Origin: Heligmosomoides polygyrus polygyrus
Lineage: Eukaryota > Nematoda > Chromadorea > Rhabditida > Heligmosomidae
DNA: 64,000 bases
NCBI GenBank assembly: GCA_947396885.1
Contig: OX377202.1
Span: 78,092,643-78,156,642 of the forward strand
Direction: 5' to 3'
This document shows, one piece after another, positions 26,001 to 35,400 of this stretch (position 1 is the stretch's first letter; each line of letters begins with the position of its first letter). The position numbers were made by a program, and so were the translations under genes. Below the pieces are notes generated by a model. The model made no database searches and had not been told where the DNA came from. It saw nothing but the letters and a program-made list of their open reading frames with translations.

Positions 26001-26347
26001 AGAAAAGCACTAACATCAGTACCACCGCCGTTCCCAGTCTGGTCTTGTTGTTGAGCAGGAGCAGCAGCAGGGGCACCAGGAGCCCCTGGGACAGTCTGTC
26101 CAAGGGAGGCGTAGTACTGTGCCCATGCGGCTTCATACTCTTTCAAAGCCTGGAAGAGGGACGAACATGCAAATACGTGGGTATCAATGAATGCGAGTGC
26201 ATCACCTGTGGATCAGCTTGGGCATAGGCGTCGCCTCCAGCTGCCGCATTTGGGTCTGCATACGAACCGTTGTAAGCTGAAAGAACGCGAATTACTGGCT
26301 CCCAAGCGCAACATGGCTTCGGATCCTGGAGTTCTGAACTCACCCAT
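17038..26347 (-). CDS. fust-1: FUS/EWS/TAF15 (FET) family RNA-binding protein, 13 coding exons
   Basis: Coding exons in transcript order: 26347-26344, 26276-26206, 26149-26015, 23418-23361, 23298-22768, 20806-20662, 19880-19846, 18285-18180, 18101-17984, 17929-17728, 17673-17623, 17360-17230, 17169-17038. All junctions are GT-AG and every phase matches, giving about 572 residues. The start is [10 protein letters not shown]; the ATG lies at the end of a short exon whose acceptor (TTTCAG, 26402) is 54 nt upstream, a likely SL trans-splice site. In order come a Tyr/Gly/Ala-rich N-terminus ([23 protein letters not shown]), a long RGG block, one RRM ([52 protein letters not shown]), more RGG, a RanBP2-type finger ([16 protein letters not shown] then ACNQCG) and a C-terminal RHKPY, a PY-NLS. 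FET proteins are nuclear and bind RNA in transcription and splicing. The AWAQYY motif also resembles FUBP/KSRP C-termini, but the RRM plus finger order favours FET. The first exon is the least certain. Confidence 0.85.
21471..21538. repeat. Tandem duplication, about 35-bp unit
   Basis: AAAGGAGAAATGGGGCAATA with TCGTGCGAG occurs twice in direct succession inside an intron of the FET gene (20807-22767). Confidence 0.7.
21748..22165 (+). repeat. Repeat element with 87-97-bp tandem units, intronic
   Basis: Three imperfect units start at about 21851, 21938 and 22035. Each carries GTCCCYTYCCTAGC, CTGCTCTCGAAGAGC (in two of them) and CCCACTGGGCGACGAAA; the first two end CAGCTTGGATCGCACGCACC. The block is framed by two copies of CAGTCGCTGGCACTTTGCCA (about 21819 and 22140), suggesting one short element with internal duplication. 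A B-box-like GGTTCGGCCC precedes it at about 21801, so a tRNA-derived head is possible. Confidence 0.55.
22768..23298 (-). repeat. RGG-repeat exon of the FET gene
   Basis: This single 531-nt exon (177 codons, exactly in phase) encodes a run dominated by [12 protein letters not shown] and GGRGGYDGG units. At DNA level it is an 18-21-nt coding tandem repeat. RGG repeats bind RNA, are methylated on Arg and drive condensation in FET proteins. Allele length may vary by whole units. Frames on the opposite strand and in the other minus frames (His-rich or Val/Asp-rich) are shadows of this repeat. Confidence 0.85.
23743..23798. repeat. Imperfect hairpin, intronic
   Basis: TTAAATGTGTATAAGGTGGA with TCCCCA pairs with TATTGGGATTGCACCTC then TTACATTTAA, leaving almost no loop. 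It may be a small foldback element in the FET gene intron 23419-26014. Confidence 0.4.
23945..24250 (+). repeat. Degenerate about 130-bp repeat with GATCGATATT cores
   Basis: Three related cores, GGATCGACATTATCGATTTT, CGATCGATATTGATTTTCCG and ATCGATCGATATTAGCAATT, lie at about 23953, 24087 and 24221, roughly 134 bp apart. A weaker relative (TTGATCGGTATTGGTCGAC) lies at about 24594. All are inside a FET gene intron. Confidence 0.45.
24681..24800 (+). repeat. 40-bp tandem repeat, three units
   Basis: Exactly three 40-bp units (24681, 24721, 24761), each TTCCCCTCCTCTCCC-GCTAATACTTC...CCTATGTGC, with only a few substitutions. Pyrimidine-rich on the plus strand. Intronic in the FET gene. Confidence 0.85.
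25037..25125 (+). repeat. Minisatellite relative of 15829-15975
   Basis: About two units of 42 bp with ATCTTCTGAATCCCTACGCA and CGTTGGTCGACCTCTGCGGC match the unit at 15829-15975. A more diverged stretch of the same type lies at 24855-24935. Confidence 0.55.
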
Positions 26348-26397
26348 TTGAACCAGCCTTTCTACCCAAACTGCACGGAACAGCGAAAGGAGGGCCT

Positions 26398-26403
26398 CTT
26401 CCT
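26398..26403 (-). promoter_or_regulatory. Acceptor upstream of the FET start codon (likely SL trans-splice site)
   Basis: On the minus strand TTCGTTTCAG ends at 26402 and is followed, 54 nt later, by the ATG at 26347. Polypyrimidine plus TTTCAG is the nematode acceptor form. Whether it receives a spliced leader or a cis 5' exon is not shown by sequence alone. Confidence 0.45.
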
Positions 26404-27050
26404 GAAACGAAGCAAGACATACATCGAGTGCTGGCACAACAAGGATGGATTCCACCGGAGAGGCAAGCCCGAAGCACAGGAGCACAGAACAACCGCGACC
26501 AGCGACGAACGCCGCCGCCAAGCGAGTGGGTCGATACGCCGGCGGAGCGCGGCAGCACATTCGCTGCGGGACCACCCGGCACGCGTCCATTCACATCGAG
26601 CGGCGTCACCGCCCTCATGGCCTCTCGTGGGTGGTCGTCGAGGGGTGGGTTTCCAAGAGTTTGGTCGGGATTCAGCTGGTATGGAGTGGGGGCCGGTAGG
26701 GGAGGGCTGTATGCGGCTCAGGAGTGGCGTTGGAAGGAGGGTGATCATATCTGCTTCCCATTTTGGTGACAGAAATCCGACTCCTGGTCTTTGCCACCGT
26801 AATCCTGTTCTTTATTGGGGAACATTTTTGCAAACACTCGTGCACCAATCACACTGTAGCACTCGTGGTCAACTGTTACATGTCACGGCATGGTGAAGCG
26901 TAACACAACGCAATTCAAAAAAAAAAGAAAAAAAGAAAGAAGGCGATGACAAAAATCAATTACAGACAGTGCCAAAAGGGACCACCAACTGTGATCACCT
27001 GAGCATGCACATGACAATACTTTTATTAAACGGTACTAACAAGGGAACTG
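26404..27050. other. CpG-rich upstream region of the FET gene
   Basis: 26440-26720 is markedly richer in G+C and CpG than its surroundings, and several frames are open on both strands, including one minus frame with NPDQTLGNPPLDDH and DVNGRVPGGPAANV. I cannot decide between a promoter region, a non-coding 5' exon, and the end of an upstream gene. 26917-26940 is a purine run (A/G). Confidence 0.35.
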
Positions 27051-27054
27051 TCTG

Positions 27055-27475
27055 AACAGTACGCCGGAATGGCAAGAGCGAATACTATTGGAGGAAGGTT
27101 CGTCCTCCAAATAGTAAAAGAACATGTTTTGTTATTGCCCAATACTTGAGGAAAAGGAGTACAAGGGTGTAATGGTTAAGGGTCCGCAGCGTCGAGCTTA
27201 CCACGGCAGCGCAAGGAACCTGTGTCGTAGGTGGCGCAGTGGTAGAGGGCTGCTTCATGATCGTGGCGTTGAGGGTTCGCTTCCCCAGCCACCTCACATT
27301 TTTGCACTTTTACCCCAGTATCGGATTTTCATAGGGATTTCCATATCTCAACCTTTTTTGGAGTTTGCTGATGTTTTTACTTCTTGCTCCTTGTCAACAT
27401 CCCGTGATGCGCCAACAATGTCTCAAATATGCAAAATGCGATGACATGTGAAATATTTATGAGAAACCTTCAACA
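27055..27475 (+). mobile_element. tRNA-related repeat (SINE-like), copy 1
   Basis: The sequence matches the reverse complement of about 28380-28820 over some 420 bp, from GTACGCCGGAA through TTTTTGGAGTT to AATATGCAAAAT. Internally at 27235-27290 GGTGGCGCAGTGGTAGAGG fits a tRNA A-box and GGTTCGCTTCC a B-box. A second A-box-like GTAATGGTTAAGG lies about 60 bp upstream, so the element may derive from a tRNA dimer. No coding frame. Confidence 0.65.
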
Positions 27476-27633
27476 CTAATTATGCACAGGCACAAAGTAC
27501 ATAAAACAGTGAGACCGATCACAGTATGGGCAGCGTATGAAGGCTATAGTTTCTTCACATCCTGGTTCATCACATGGGCCTAGGTCTTCCGGGAATGCCA
27601 CTCCACTCGGATTTACGAAGCAACCAAGATATG

Positions 27634-27669
27634 TGATGATGATGATAATGATGATGATGTTGATGATGG
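27634..27669 (+). repeat. GAT trinucleotide microsatellite
   Basis: Imperfect (GAT)n array, about 12 units, with AAT and GTT interruptions. Confidence 0.8.
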
Positions 27670-28379
27670 CATTTCATTTTCATCGGTTTCATTTTTTAAA
27701 GAGAAATCTAAAGCAGTGGCTAGTTCTATCTCTGCTGCGAGATTGTTTCACAGTTCCTACCCGTGGTACTCGGCTGCAGCCCAAGCCTGGAATCCTGCTG
27801 CAGTCCCATTTCCCCGGTTGTCAACCTTGTGTCAGATAACAGTCCTAGTTTAGCCAAACCTTTTCCTCCGAAACAGTCCGTCCTTCCGAAAACGTGATTG
27901 TGCCTTCACTGGTTAGTGGCGTTGTCACTCCGGCACAGTCCTCTTCTGGTTGAAACGTGTGGTCTTCTTCTTCCCCTAGCTCGAACCTCCCCACTTCGTC
28001 GATTTACAGCTGTCGTAGTTCGAAATCTTGTGGGATACTTACTATTCCCTCCGCTAGCTTCATCTCGCCTCTCGAAGGAACAGCAGTGAAGACCCACACT
28101 TCAGTAGGTGAATAACCAACCATTTGGGGATTAGCAGACATTGTAGAGGTGATGTTAGCCGCAGCTTATTATGACCGCGCGATTTCGTAAGCATAACATA
28201 GACGACAATATTGATCGAGGAGGTAGGTCAAGTTGGAGATCATGAGGTCCCCTCTTACATTGTGAGTACACTGTGGTCGCACTCACCCCACCGACACTAA
28301 TACTTTGCAGTTTTCTAGCTTCCTCCCGCTGTTTCATGTTGATCCCACGTCAAAATTTCTTACTTTGACATTGAGAACA

Positions 28380-28820
28380 ATTGATTCGCATGAAAGCTTC
28401 ATATATCATCATATTTTGCATATTTGGGGCTCTGCTGGTGCATCACGAAATGTCGCCGTGGAATTTTTAGTGAAAACAACCCACCGCAGCGAACTCCAAA
28501 AAAAGTTCAGCTATGGAAATCTCTATGGAAATGCGATATTATTGTATGGTAAAAGTGCAAAAACGCGGCGTGGCTGGGGAACTAAACCCTCGACACCACG
28601 ATCAGGAAGCGGCCCTCTACCACTGCGCCACCCAGGCCACGACACGGGTTCTTTGCACTGCCGTGGTAAGCTCGGCGCAGCGCACTCTTAACCATCACAC
28701 CATCTTACTCCTTTTTCAAGGATTCGGCAAAAACAAAACATGTTCTGTTACTATTGGAGCGCGAAGCTTCTTCCTATAGTATTCGTTCTTGTCGTTCCGG
28801 CGTACCGTTCAGGCAGTTCC
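28380..28820 (-). mobile_element. tRNA-related repeat (SINE-like), copy 2, inverted
   Basis: Inverted partner of 27055-27475, about 900 bp away. The tRNA-like part here reads GGGTGGCGCAGTGGTAGAGG with GAGGGTTTAGTTCCCCAGCC, so its B-box is less intact than in copy 1. Confidence 0.65.
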
Positions 28821-28828
28821 CTTGTATG

Positions 28829-28918
28829 CAGGCTGGTGCCCGCTCCATTATAAGACCAACATGGTCGTGGAACACAACTAAACACGGTTTCCGGTATAGA
28901 GCGGGCACCAGCCCGCTT
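28829..28918. repeat. Hairpin with 20-nt arms
   Basis: GGCTGGTGCCCGCTCCATTA and TATAGAGCGGGCACCAGCC are inverted copies about 50 bp apart, just outside copy 2 of the tRNA-related repeat. Confidence 0.5.
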
Positions 28919-29114
28919 AGTACCTATCAAACTTCTTTCAAGGAAATGTTCACAACTCATGGTGAGCTTTTGCGATGCTATTTCGGCAGGATGTAGGGCC
29001 GTGTGAGCGGAGCCCAGAATTGCAGTTAGTTTTTGCTGAACGCTTTTTTAAAGACTGGAAAAGAGGTGCGAAGACGTGTGCGCAACACTCACGAACCGTT
29101 ATAACATCCCACGA

Positions 29115-29200
29115 GATGTGTCTCGATGGCGCAGCCGGTAGGAGTGCCACCTCATAGATGCACATAGTGGGCTTTTGACTTGAGCCCGCGTGCTGCCAAT
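29115..29200 (+). other. tRNA-like head, probable SINE 5' end
   Basis: GATGGCGCAGCCGGTAGGAG fits the tRNA A-box and GACTTGAGCCC sits at B-box distance but is weak. The following 85-bp tandem repeats may belong to the same insertion. Confidence 0.35.
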
Positions 29201-29293
29201 ATTTTCGCAAATATTAGTTTGTTGTTATTAGGCTTTCTCATAATCACAGGAGTCAATTCTAGACCATCGGTGCTTACAACCAACCAAGATTGT

Positions 29294-29463
29294 CTATTTG
29301 CGCCTTTATATGTGCTAGTTTTTCAACGATACGTATCTGCACCACCATCATGCCATATCACCAATGATATCGCAACATCTATTTGCGCCTTTATATGTGC
29401 TAGTTTTTCAACGATACGTATCTGCACCACCATCACGCCATATCACCAATGATATCGCAACAG
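29294..29463 (+). repeat. 85-bp tandem duplication
   Basis: Two head-to-tail 85-bp units (29294-29378 and 29379-29463), starting CTATTTGCGCCTTTATATGT and ending GATATCGCAACA, are almost identical. The only difference I noticed is ATGCC versus ACGCC, implying a recent duplication. Confidence 0.9.
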
Positions 29464-30223
29464 AGATACGCATAATTTACCGTTGAATATTAGTCCCAGG
29501 ACCACCATTTGTGTCGGAGGAATCGCCTCTAAACGTTTCCGAGACTCGATTGGTCGAACGCTTTAACTATCGATTAATGAAGATCATTGTCGCCGCTAAG
29601 GAGGCGCTCATTTCTCTGCTCCGTAGAGTGGCTGCTCCGAGCAAGCCAAGGATGAAATTTGGAGTATGCTTGATGAGAGGACAAAAGAGGTTCCGTCGAA
29701 AGATGTCATCACAGTCATCTTAACGGGCACGTCGGCGCGACGAAAGACGGTTACAGCCGTCATAGTCGATTCGGCTATGGATCGCGTAACACAGATGGTG
29801 AGCGTATCCTTGAATATACATCAGCAGTTGAAATAATTGTCTCCGTCTAGGTCTTTAGGTTCCCAGTTACGGAACACCTGGTTTCGTGCTTTGGGTATTC
29901 TTCATAGACTTCGCAAGTTCGAGGACTTTCGAACAGTTCTTCTCGACTGAACTCGATCCTTGACTTAGCCAAGGGGAAATTCTCTGTGCAGATCCAGTCC
30001 AAGCTACGCGACTCGGAATTCCATAGCGGACGTAATGCAGCGACTCGACATCATCATCTTGTCGAGATAAAGATATGAAGATTCTATCACGCTCAGTGAT
30101 CAATATGCCGCTCATACGACCACTGCGTAGAAAAGAAACTCGACATCCTACGATTCTTGACACTCAGACGATTGCCACTCTTGTGACTCGTCAAGCCATC
30201 AGACGAACAGATGTTGTGCGGAG

Positions 30224-30628
30224 ATGCCTGTTCACGCCCGCCGCAAATTCGTGAGACATTACGCTCTCTGTTCGAGATGTCTGCGGAAAGGACACTACGC
30301 AAGCTCATGCGATCAATCAGCGTTTCGAAGATGTGGAGACGACCATCACGAACTCCTGGGTGAGCGAGGCTCGCGCAGAAAAGAAGAACATGAACATCGT
30401 CTTCACGAGACCGCCATAGGTCAGCCAAGGATCGACATTGCCGTCATCATTGCTATCGATTATCATCAAGAGATCGCTATCTGTCTCGAGGCCCATCCAG
30501 ATGTACCGTATGTCCCAGAAGTACATGTCGGGAACGTGACTATTCATGCTCACGGGACGATTACAGGGCAGGTAGGTATTACAGGCCAAGCTTGTAGCGC
30601 CGATACAGGAAGCCGTCGCCTCATGTGA
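30224..30628 (+). pseudogene. Pao gag zinc-knuckle region
   Basis: The frame includes CSRCLRKGHYASSCDQ, a CX2CX4HX4C zinc knuckle that binds RNA in retroelement gag proteins. It is followed by FRRCGDDHHELL, a partly lost second knuckle common in Pao elements. The rest drifts into frameshifted sequence. Confidence 0.7.
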
Positions 30629-30740
30629 CATTCCATCCTTTAGTTGAGGAGCCACGGTATTCATCACGGACTATCACTACTACGACCATGCAAGACGCAG
30701 TGGCACATTTTCGCGCTCTACGACACATCTCTGTAGCGCG

Positions 30741-31112
30741 TTGGATTCCGGTCAGGAGTATAATAATCTTCAACAGTGCTACCAAGCGCGCAAAATGAGT
30801 GCGTCAGTGGGAAACAGGCCGCTCTCATGCTTGCAAATGCCAAAGCATGCGCTTGCCACTACAAAAAACTTCAAAAAACTTGAGGATGTAGTGTTACTTC
30901 CCGATTCCGGAGCGCAAAACAGTTTTATCGCGACACAGTTACGCGCCTAGGATTAATCGTTTCAGATCAGCGCCGAAGAACATTTGTAACGTTTGAAGGT
31001 CAACGTGTTTCAGAACTTTCAGGACTTGTGAACGTGACCCTCGTCGATCTCTTATCGTTAGACGAAGAGCTCACACTGGAATTGACGGCCAAAGACGTCA
31101 TCACGCTCGCGC
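30741..31112 (+). pseudogene. Pao aspartic protease region
   Basis: EDVVLLPDSGAQNSFIATQL carries the DSGA active-site motif of retrotransposon aspartic proteases. A stop directly after (about 30948) and a frameshift lead into ISDQRRRTFV- and DLLSLDEELTLEL-like sequence. Non-functional. Confidence 0.65.
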
Positions 31113-31448
31113 AACATCCATAACAACTAACGGACGTGAACGTGAACGTTAAGCGTATGGGATACCATCATGCGTATCGAACTCTTCAGTCCTTTCATAG
31201 TAATCGGATTCGATAACTATTGGAAAGCTCTTACATCTGATTCTCCCGTTACCTTGTCTTCAGGCATGGTTTTAAGCCACTTCCGATTTTGGTCGTTTCA
31301 GGAGTCCAGGAATTTCCCGTGGACATGCGTCACGACCGCGATCCTATACGACGTAGAAGAAGAAGGTATGCACATCGAGCAGTTATGGACACTCGACTCG
31401 TTAGGCATCAACGACGATCATCAGCCTACTGCAGATTCAGGAACTCAG

Positions 31449-32448
31449 TCAGAGGCCAGCTACTTGGTCGCAATAATCAAGGTCGTCGAAGATGACCTGG
31501 CTGCAGGATTCATCGAAGAAGTAGAACAACGCCAATTCGACGATCACCGTGTGTATTACATCCCACACCTGGCCATCTACAAGGAATCTTCGTCGACTAC
31601 GAAATTGCGAGTGGTATTCGACGATTCTTCGAAACAACGATTCTCAACGACTGCTTGCACCAAAGTCCCACTTTCCTGCCCCACTTCGCCGCCATTCTAC
31701 TATGTTCAAAGCTATATCGTTACTTACTTATTGCAGATGTGGAATAAGCATTCCATCAGAGTCGCCTTCAGACATCGCAACGCCATGCGACACGATTTCT
31801 CTGTCCAAAAGGCACCAATTTACCACAGTCGTCGCACAATTTAGCATATTCAGATTTAAGCGAACACCCTTTGGGGTGAACGCTTCACCGCTTATGATCT
31901 CAGTTTCAATACAGCTGTATCTCCGTCATAAATTCACTCGACTGATGGAAGAAGTCGAAATCATCTATGTCGACAACGTTCTACTCGGAGCAGACAGTTA
32001 CGAAGCAGCTATTCGCAAATACAGCGAATCCCTTTTCAGACGTATGCACATAAACCTTCGAGAATTTCTCTGTAATTCCATCTTTGTTAACCGATCGATA
32101 AAAGAGCAAGGTCGGATTTTGGACGTTGACAAGGCTGCTCTACTAGGCATAGCTTGGAATGCCAACATGGATACGCTGAACATTACATTCAAGACCTTAA
32201 ACGTTCAGGTTACGACTAAGCACACTGCGCTGCGCGCACTCGCCTACGGGTACTACCCGCTAGGATTACTAGTACCATTTCTCTCACCGATCAAAGTGTT
32301 CACTATGAACCTTTGGACTAAGCCTAAGAAGCAGGGTTGGGGTGATCCGCTAGATCGTCAGGAGCAAGATCAATGGAAGCATTTGTGCGAAAATATCCGG
32401 TATCAATTACCGTCAAACCCTGATTGCATCTTACCCAGCTCAACATGA
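31449..32448 (+). pseudogene. Pao reverse transcriptase
   Basis: Two overlapping frames (31170-31844 and 31549-32448) make up the RT. The first has PHLAIYKESSSTTKLRVVFD. The second has FKRTPFGVNASPLMIS, then EIIYVDNVLLGADSYEAA, where the catalytic YVDD is YVDN, so one metal-binding Asp is lost. IAWNANMDTLNITF and WGDPLDRQEQDQW follow as in Pao elements. Confidence 0.82.
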
Positions 32449-33229
32449 GCTTCGCAAACCTTGGAGCTTTGCGTTTTTGAGGACGCTTCTAAACGCTTAT
32501 TGCGCCTGTCTCATCTGCCGCACTAAGTGCGTAGTAACATCTACTTTGGTTATGGCGAAATCACACCTCAACGACACCAATCCCATTGCCATTCTACCCA
32601 GAGCTTATGGCAGAATTTATAAGTACACTCCTTGCACAATACCTAGTGAACAATCTCGATATCAGATTGACCGCAATCCATCTATTTTCAGATTCGCTCA
32701 AACACTGCATTGGATACAATCCTCTAAGATGTACAAGATCTTCGTCAGAAACCGTGTGAATACGATTAAGGCAACCATTTCGACATTTCAGGAGAAAGGA
32801 ATTCCGATTAAGTTCCACTACTTTTAGTCCAGACTCCAGAAGAATCCAGCAGACTGTGCAACTCGTGGACATTCCAGAAAAGACGCCCACAACCATAGCT
32901 GGGGACAGGACTATCGTTTCTACTCCGATCGTACTCGTCATGACCGCACGTCGATAAGGACATCACTCCACACGATACGGAAGACACCGAAGAGGAGCAG
33001 GTGCACTTGAGTAATAGTCAAAAAACCGCCTTTAGGTCAGTATTACCGTTTGCAGATACGAATCGGTGCACTAAGATGGTCAACATCGTTGTATACGTTT
33101 TACGGTTCGTCAAAGTACGCTTATTCCAAAAGGCACACGAGCATTGCAAACTCGTTTAGTCGTAAAACTGTCGAAAACGGTCTCTTATAGTTAACATATC
33201 TTTCAAAGGACTCATTACCGTGCAAGAAA

Positions 33230-34018
33230 CCATCTCTAGGGAGACACTGCTCATCCCTTTCCTAATGCCATTTCCCTCTGATGAGGTCAGCACTTTCATC
33301 TGAAAGTGCCTGAGGAGAACGGAATTAGATGAGTCAGCAATTCTTGCAGAATTACCGCCCAGTGGTATGAAAGCTCGACTGTAAAAATGGTATGTACGAC
33401 CGCCTTTGTATTACTGCTAACTGTGTGGTCTATCCGGCTGGCAGGGAGATTGCGCCGTTTCTGGAACAGTCCACAGGATCATCTACCACAGCTGTGGTAA
33501 GAATTATATTGTGAACATTCTCGCCCACTACATGTGCACGCTAAAGAACACTTGAAGGGCAAGCAAAGATCATCATCCACTGCACTGGGTGACCACAGAG
33601 TCAACGCCCACCAGAGAAAGGACTTCGGGGTCACATTTAGAATTTTAGCGCGTGAGCCCCAAACGTCGACGCGGAAAGCCCTTGAGGCATTTTGGATACA
33701 GGCTACTGACCCAAACATCAACTGAAGGGGAGTGCCTATATATAACCCATGTGCTTAGGCCGTACCTCCGGCTGGCATTCTAGTCAGGGTACGGCTTCAT
33801 TGGTACCCTCACGAGCCCTACTGCTCTGATCGCCTGGCGATCCTTGTTAGGTGAGGTTGATTGCCGTCTCCTTCTTATCTTGTGTACGTCTAATTGGTCT
33901 CAAAATCCTGCAGTGTTGAGGAGACCCTTGGTCGAGTGGTTAGATTTTCCTTTCAGGCTCTGAAGAAGGCGATCCCGCCGAAACGTAGTCCTAATTAACG
34001 CTGATACCAACTTCGCCT
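33230..34018 (+). mobile_element. Penelope-like element fragment nested in the Pao element
   Basis: Across several frames I read IPFLMPFPSDEVSTFI, LPPSGMKARL, NCVVYPAGREGDCAVSGTV and LAREPQTSTRKALEAFWIQA. These align with the GIY-YIG endonuclease region of the better copy at 46696-47355. The GIY and YIG motifs themselves are scrambled. A hammerhead-like motif follows at 33956-33991. The fragment sits between Pao linker and Pao integrase sequence, so it inserted into the Pao element. Confidence 0.72.
33956..33991 (+). ncRNA. Hammerhead-ribozyme-like motif, PLE 3' region (copy 1)
   Basis: GGCT, then CTGAAGA (fits the conserved CUGANGA), A, stem GGCG-ATCC-CGCC, then GAAAC and GTAGTC. The order matches a hammerhead catalytic core with a very short stem III. 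Stem I is poorly paired in this copy. Hammerhead motifs are known in Penelope-like element terminal repeats. Activity is untested. Confidence 0.4.
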
Positions 34019-35400
34019 AGAGTTCAAAGAAGAACTACTACGAATTTTGAATCGTGCCGATGTTCATAGAAAGTCATACATAGCAACTGCTCATACTCTC
34101 ACTATCGAGAGGGTGGGCAGAAATTAAAACAGTTCAACATCGCTCACATTAGTGCGAAAAGAGCGATGGACGTATCTGTTGTCCAGCTCGCATCGGTCCA
34201 TTTGAAACAGCGCCAATTCTACTTTTGCCAGCTCATAAGTTAACGTACATCATAACCTGCATCATCATCTTCAGTAGTGCCATTCAGGCGTTTACTCAAC
34301 CATCACCAGCTTGGGCAAAACATACTACATTCCATCAATGGGGAAGACAGCAGCACAATCATTGCGTACCTGCGTAACGTGCAAAAGAGCTTACGCGTTA
34401 CCATATAGGTATCCTAACATGCCTAATTTACCATCAGAGCGTGACACACGTTCCAGATAATTTCAGTCAGTATGCATAGACTACCTAGTACCTACATCAT
34501 TTACAAGTGCGCATAGTGTTCAGCAAAAGCCTGGAGATGCCCGATCACATGTCTATCGACACGAGCAGTTCATTTAGAGCTAACTGTCAACAACAGCGTT
34601 CAAGAATTCCTGTTGTGGTTCTCGCAGATTCATTTCCAGAAGAGGAGTAACGGACATTATCTACAGTGACCACTCTACAATTTTCCGAGCAGCAGGGAAC
34701 TCCATTTAGAAAGTCGTCTATAACCCGTTTGCATAGCCGACTTTGTCACAAACCACAAGATAGTTTGGAAGTTTACAACGCGCTTGCCACGGTGGAGAGG
34801 AGGTTTCTACGAGCGATTGTACTCTCTGTTAAAATCAGCTTTCACTAAAACCGCAGGAAGTTCACTACTACCGTTAGAAGCTCTCCACACCACGATCGCG
34901 GAGATAGAAGCCGTCATCAGCTCTCGACCGTTAACACCATTTCGAGATTCAGAAGCGTTTGAACACATTCTCAACCGTTCAGACTTTATTTCACCAGAAG
35001 CCAACCTACAACTACCATCTTTAGCGCAGAATCTAGAACTTCAGGGCGTCCCTCACAAGCTAGCCAAATAGTACAAAGATTCTCTCAGAATAGTTGACGC
35101 TTTCTAGGACACTTGGTACAACGACTACCTCTCAGCGCTAAGAGAACGTCAATTTCAGCGTGCCAAGCGATCGAAGGCTACCAACTTCAAGCCAAAAGTA
35201 GGAGACGTAGCCTTAATGACCGATTGCAAACTCCTCAGAGGACAATGGCTGTTGGATATCATTTCGCACTCATTTCAACTCAAAAGACTTAGTTGGTTCG
35301 GTCACAGTGCGTACTAGTACAGGTAGATTCCTAGAAAGGTCACTTTTTCATCTATATTCGTTAGAAATCTCAATACCAGAAAGTGCGGAACCTCAAACAA
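34019..35400 (+). pseudogene. Pao integrase remnant
   Basis: In changing frames I read RAVHLELTVNNSVQEFL (about 34560), and LLPLEALHTTIAEIEAVISS then RPLTPFRDSEAFEHIL (34860-34970), the central and C-terminal integrase motifs of Pao elements. Stops and frameshifts are frequent. Confidence 0.7.

Noticed and set aside
26348..26896. A 182-codon plus-strand frame upstream of the FET gene
   Set aside because: Lies in a CpG-rich stretch where several frames on both strands are open; no domain, no splice logic, composition-driven.
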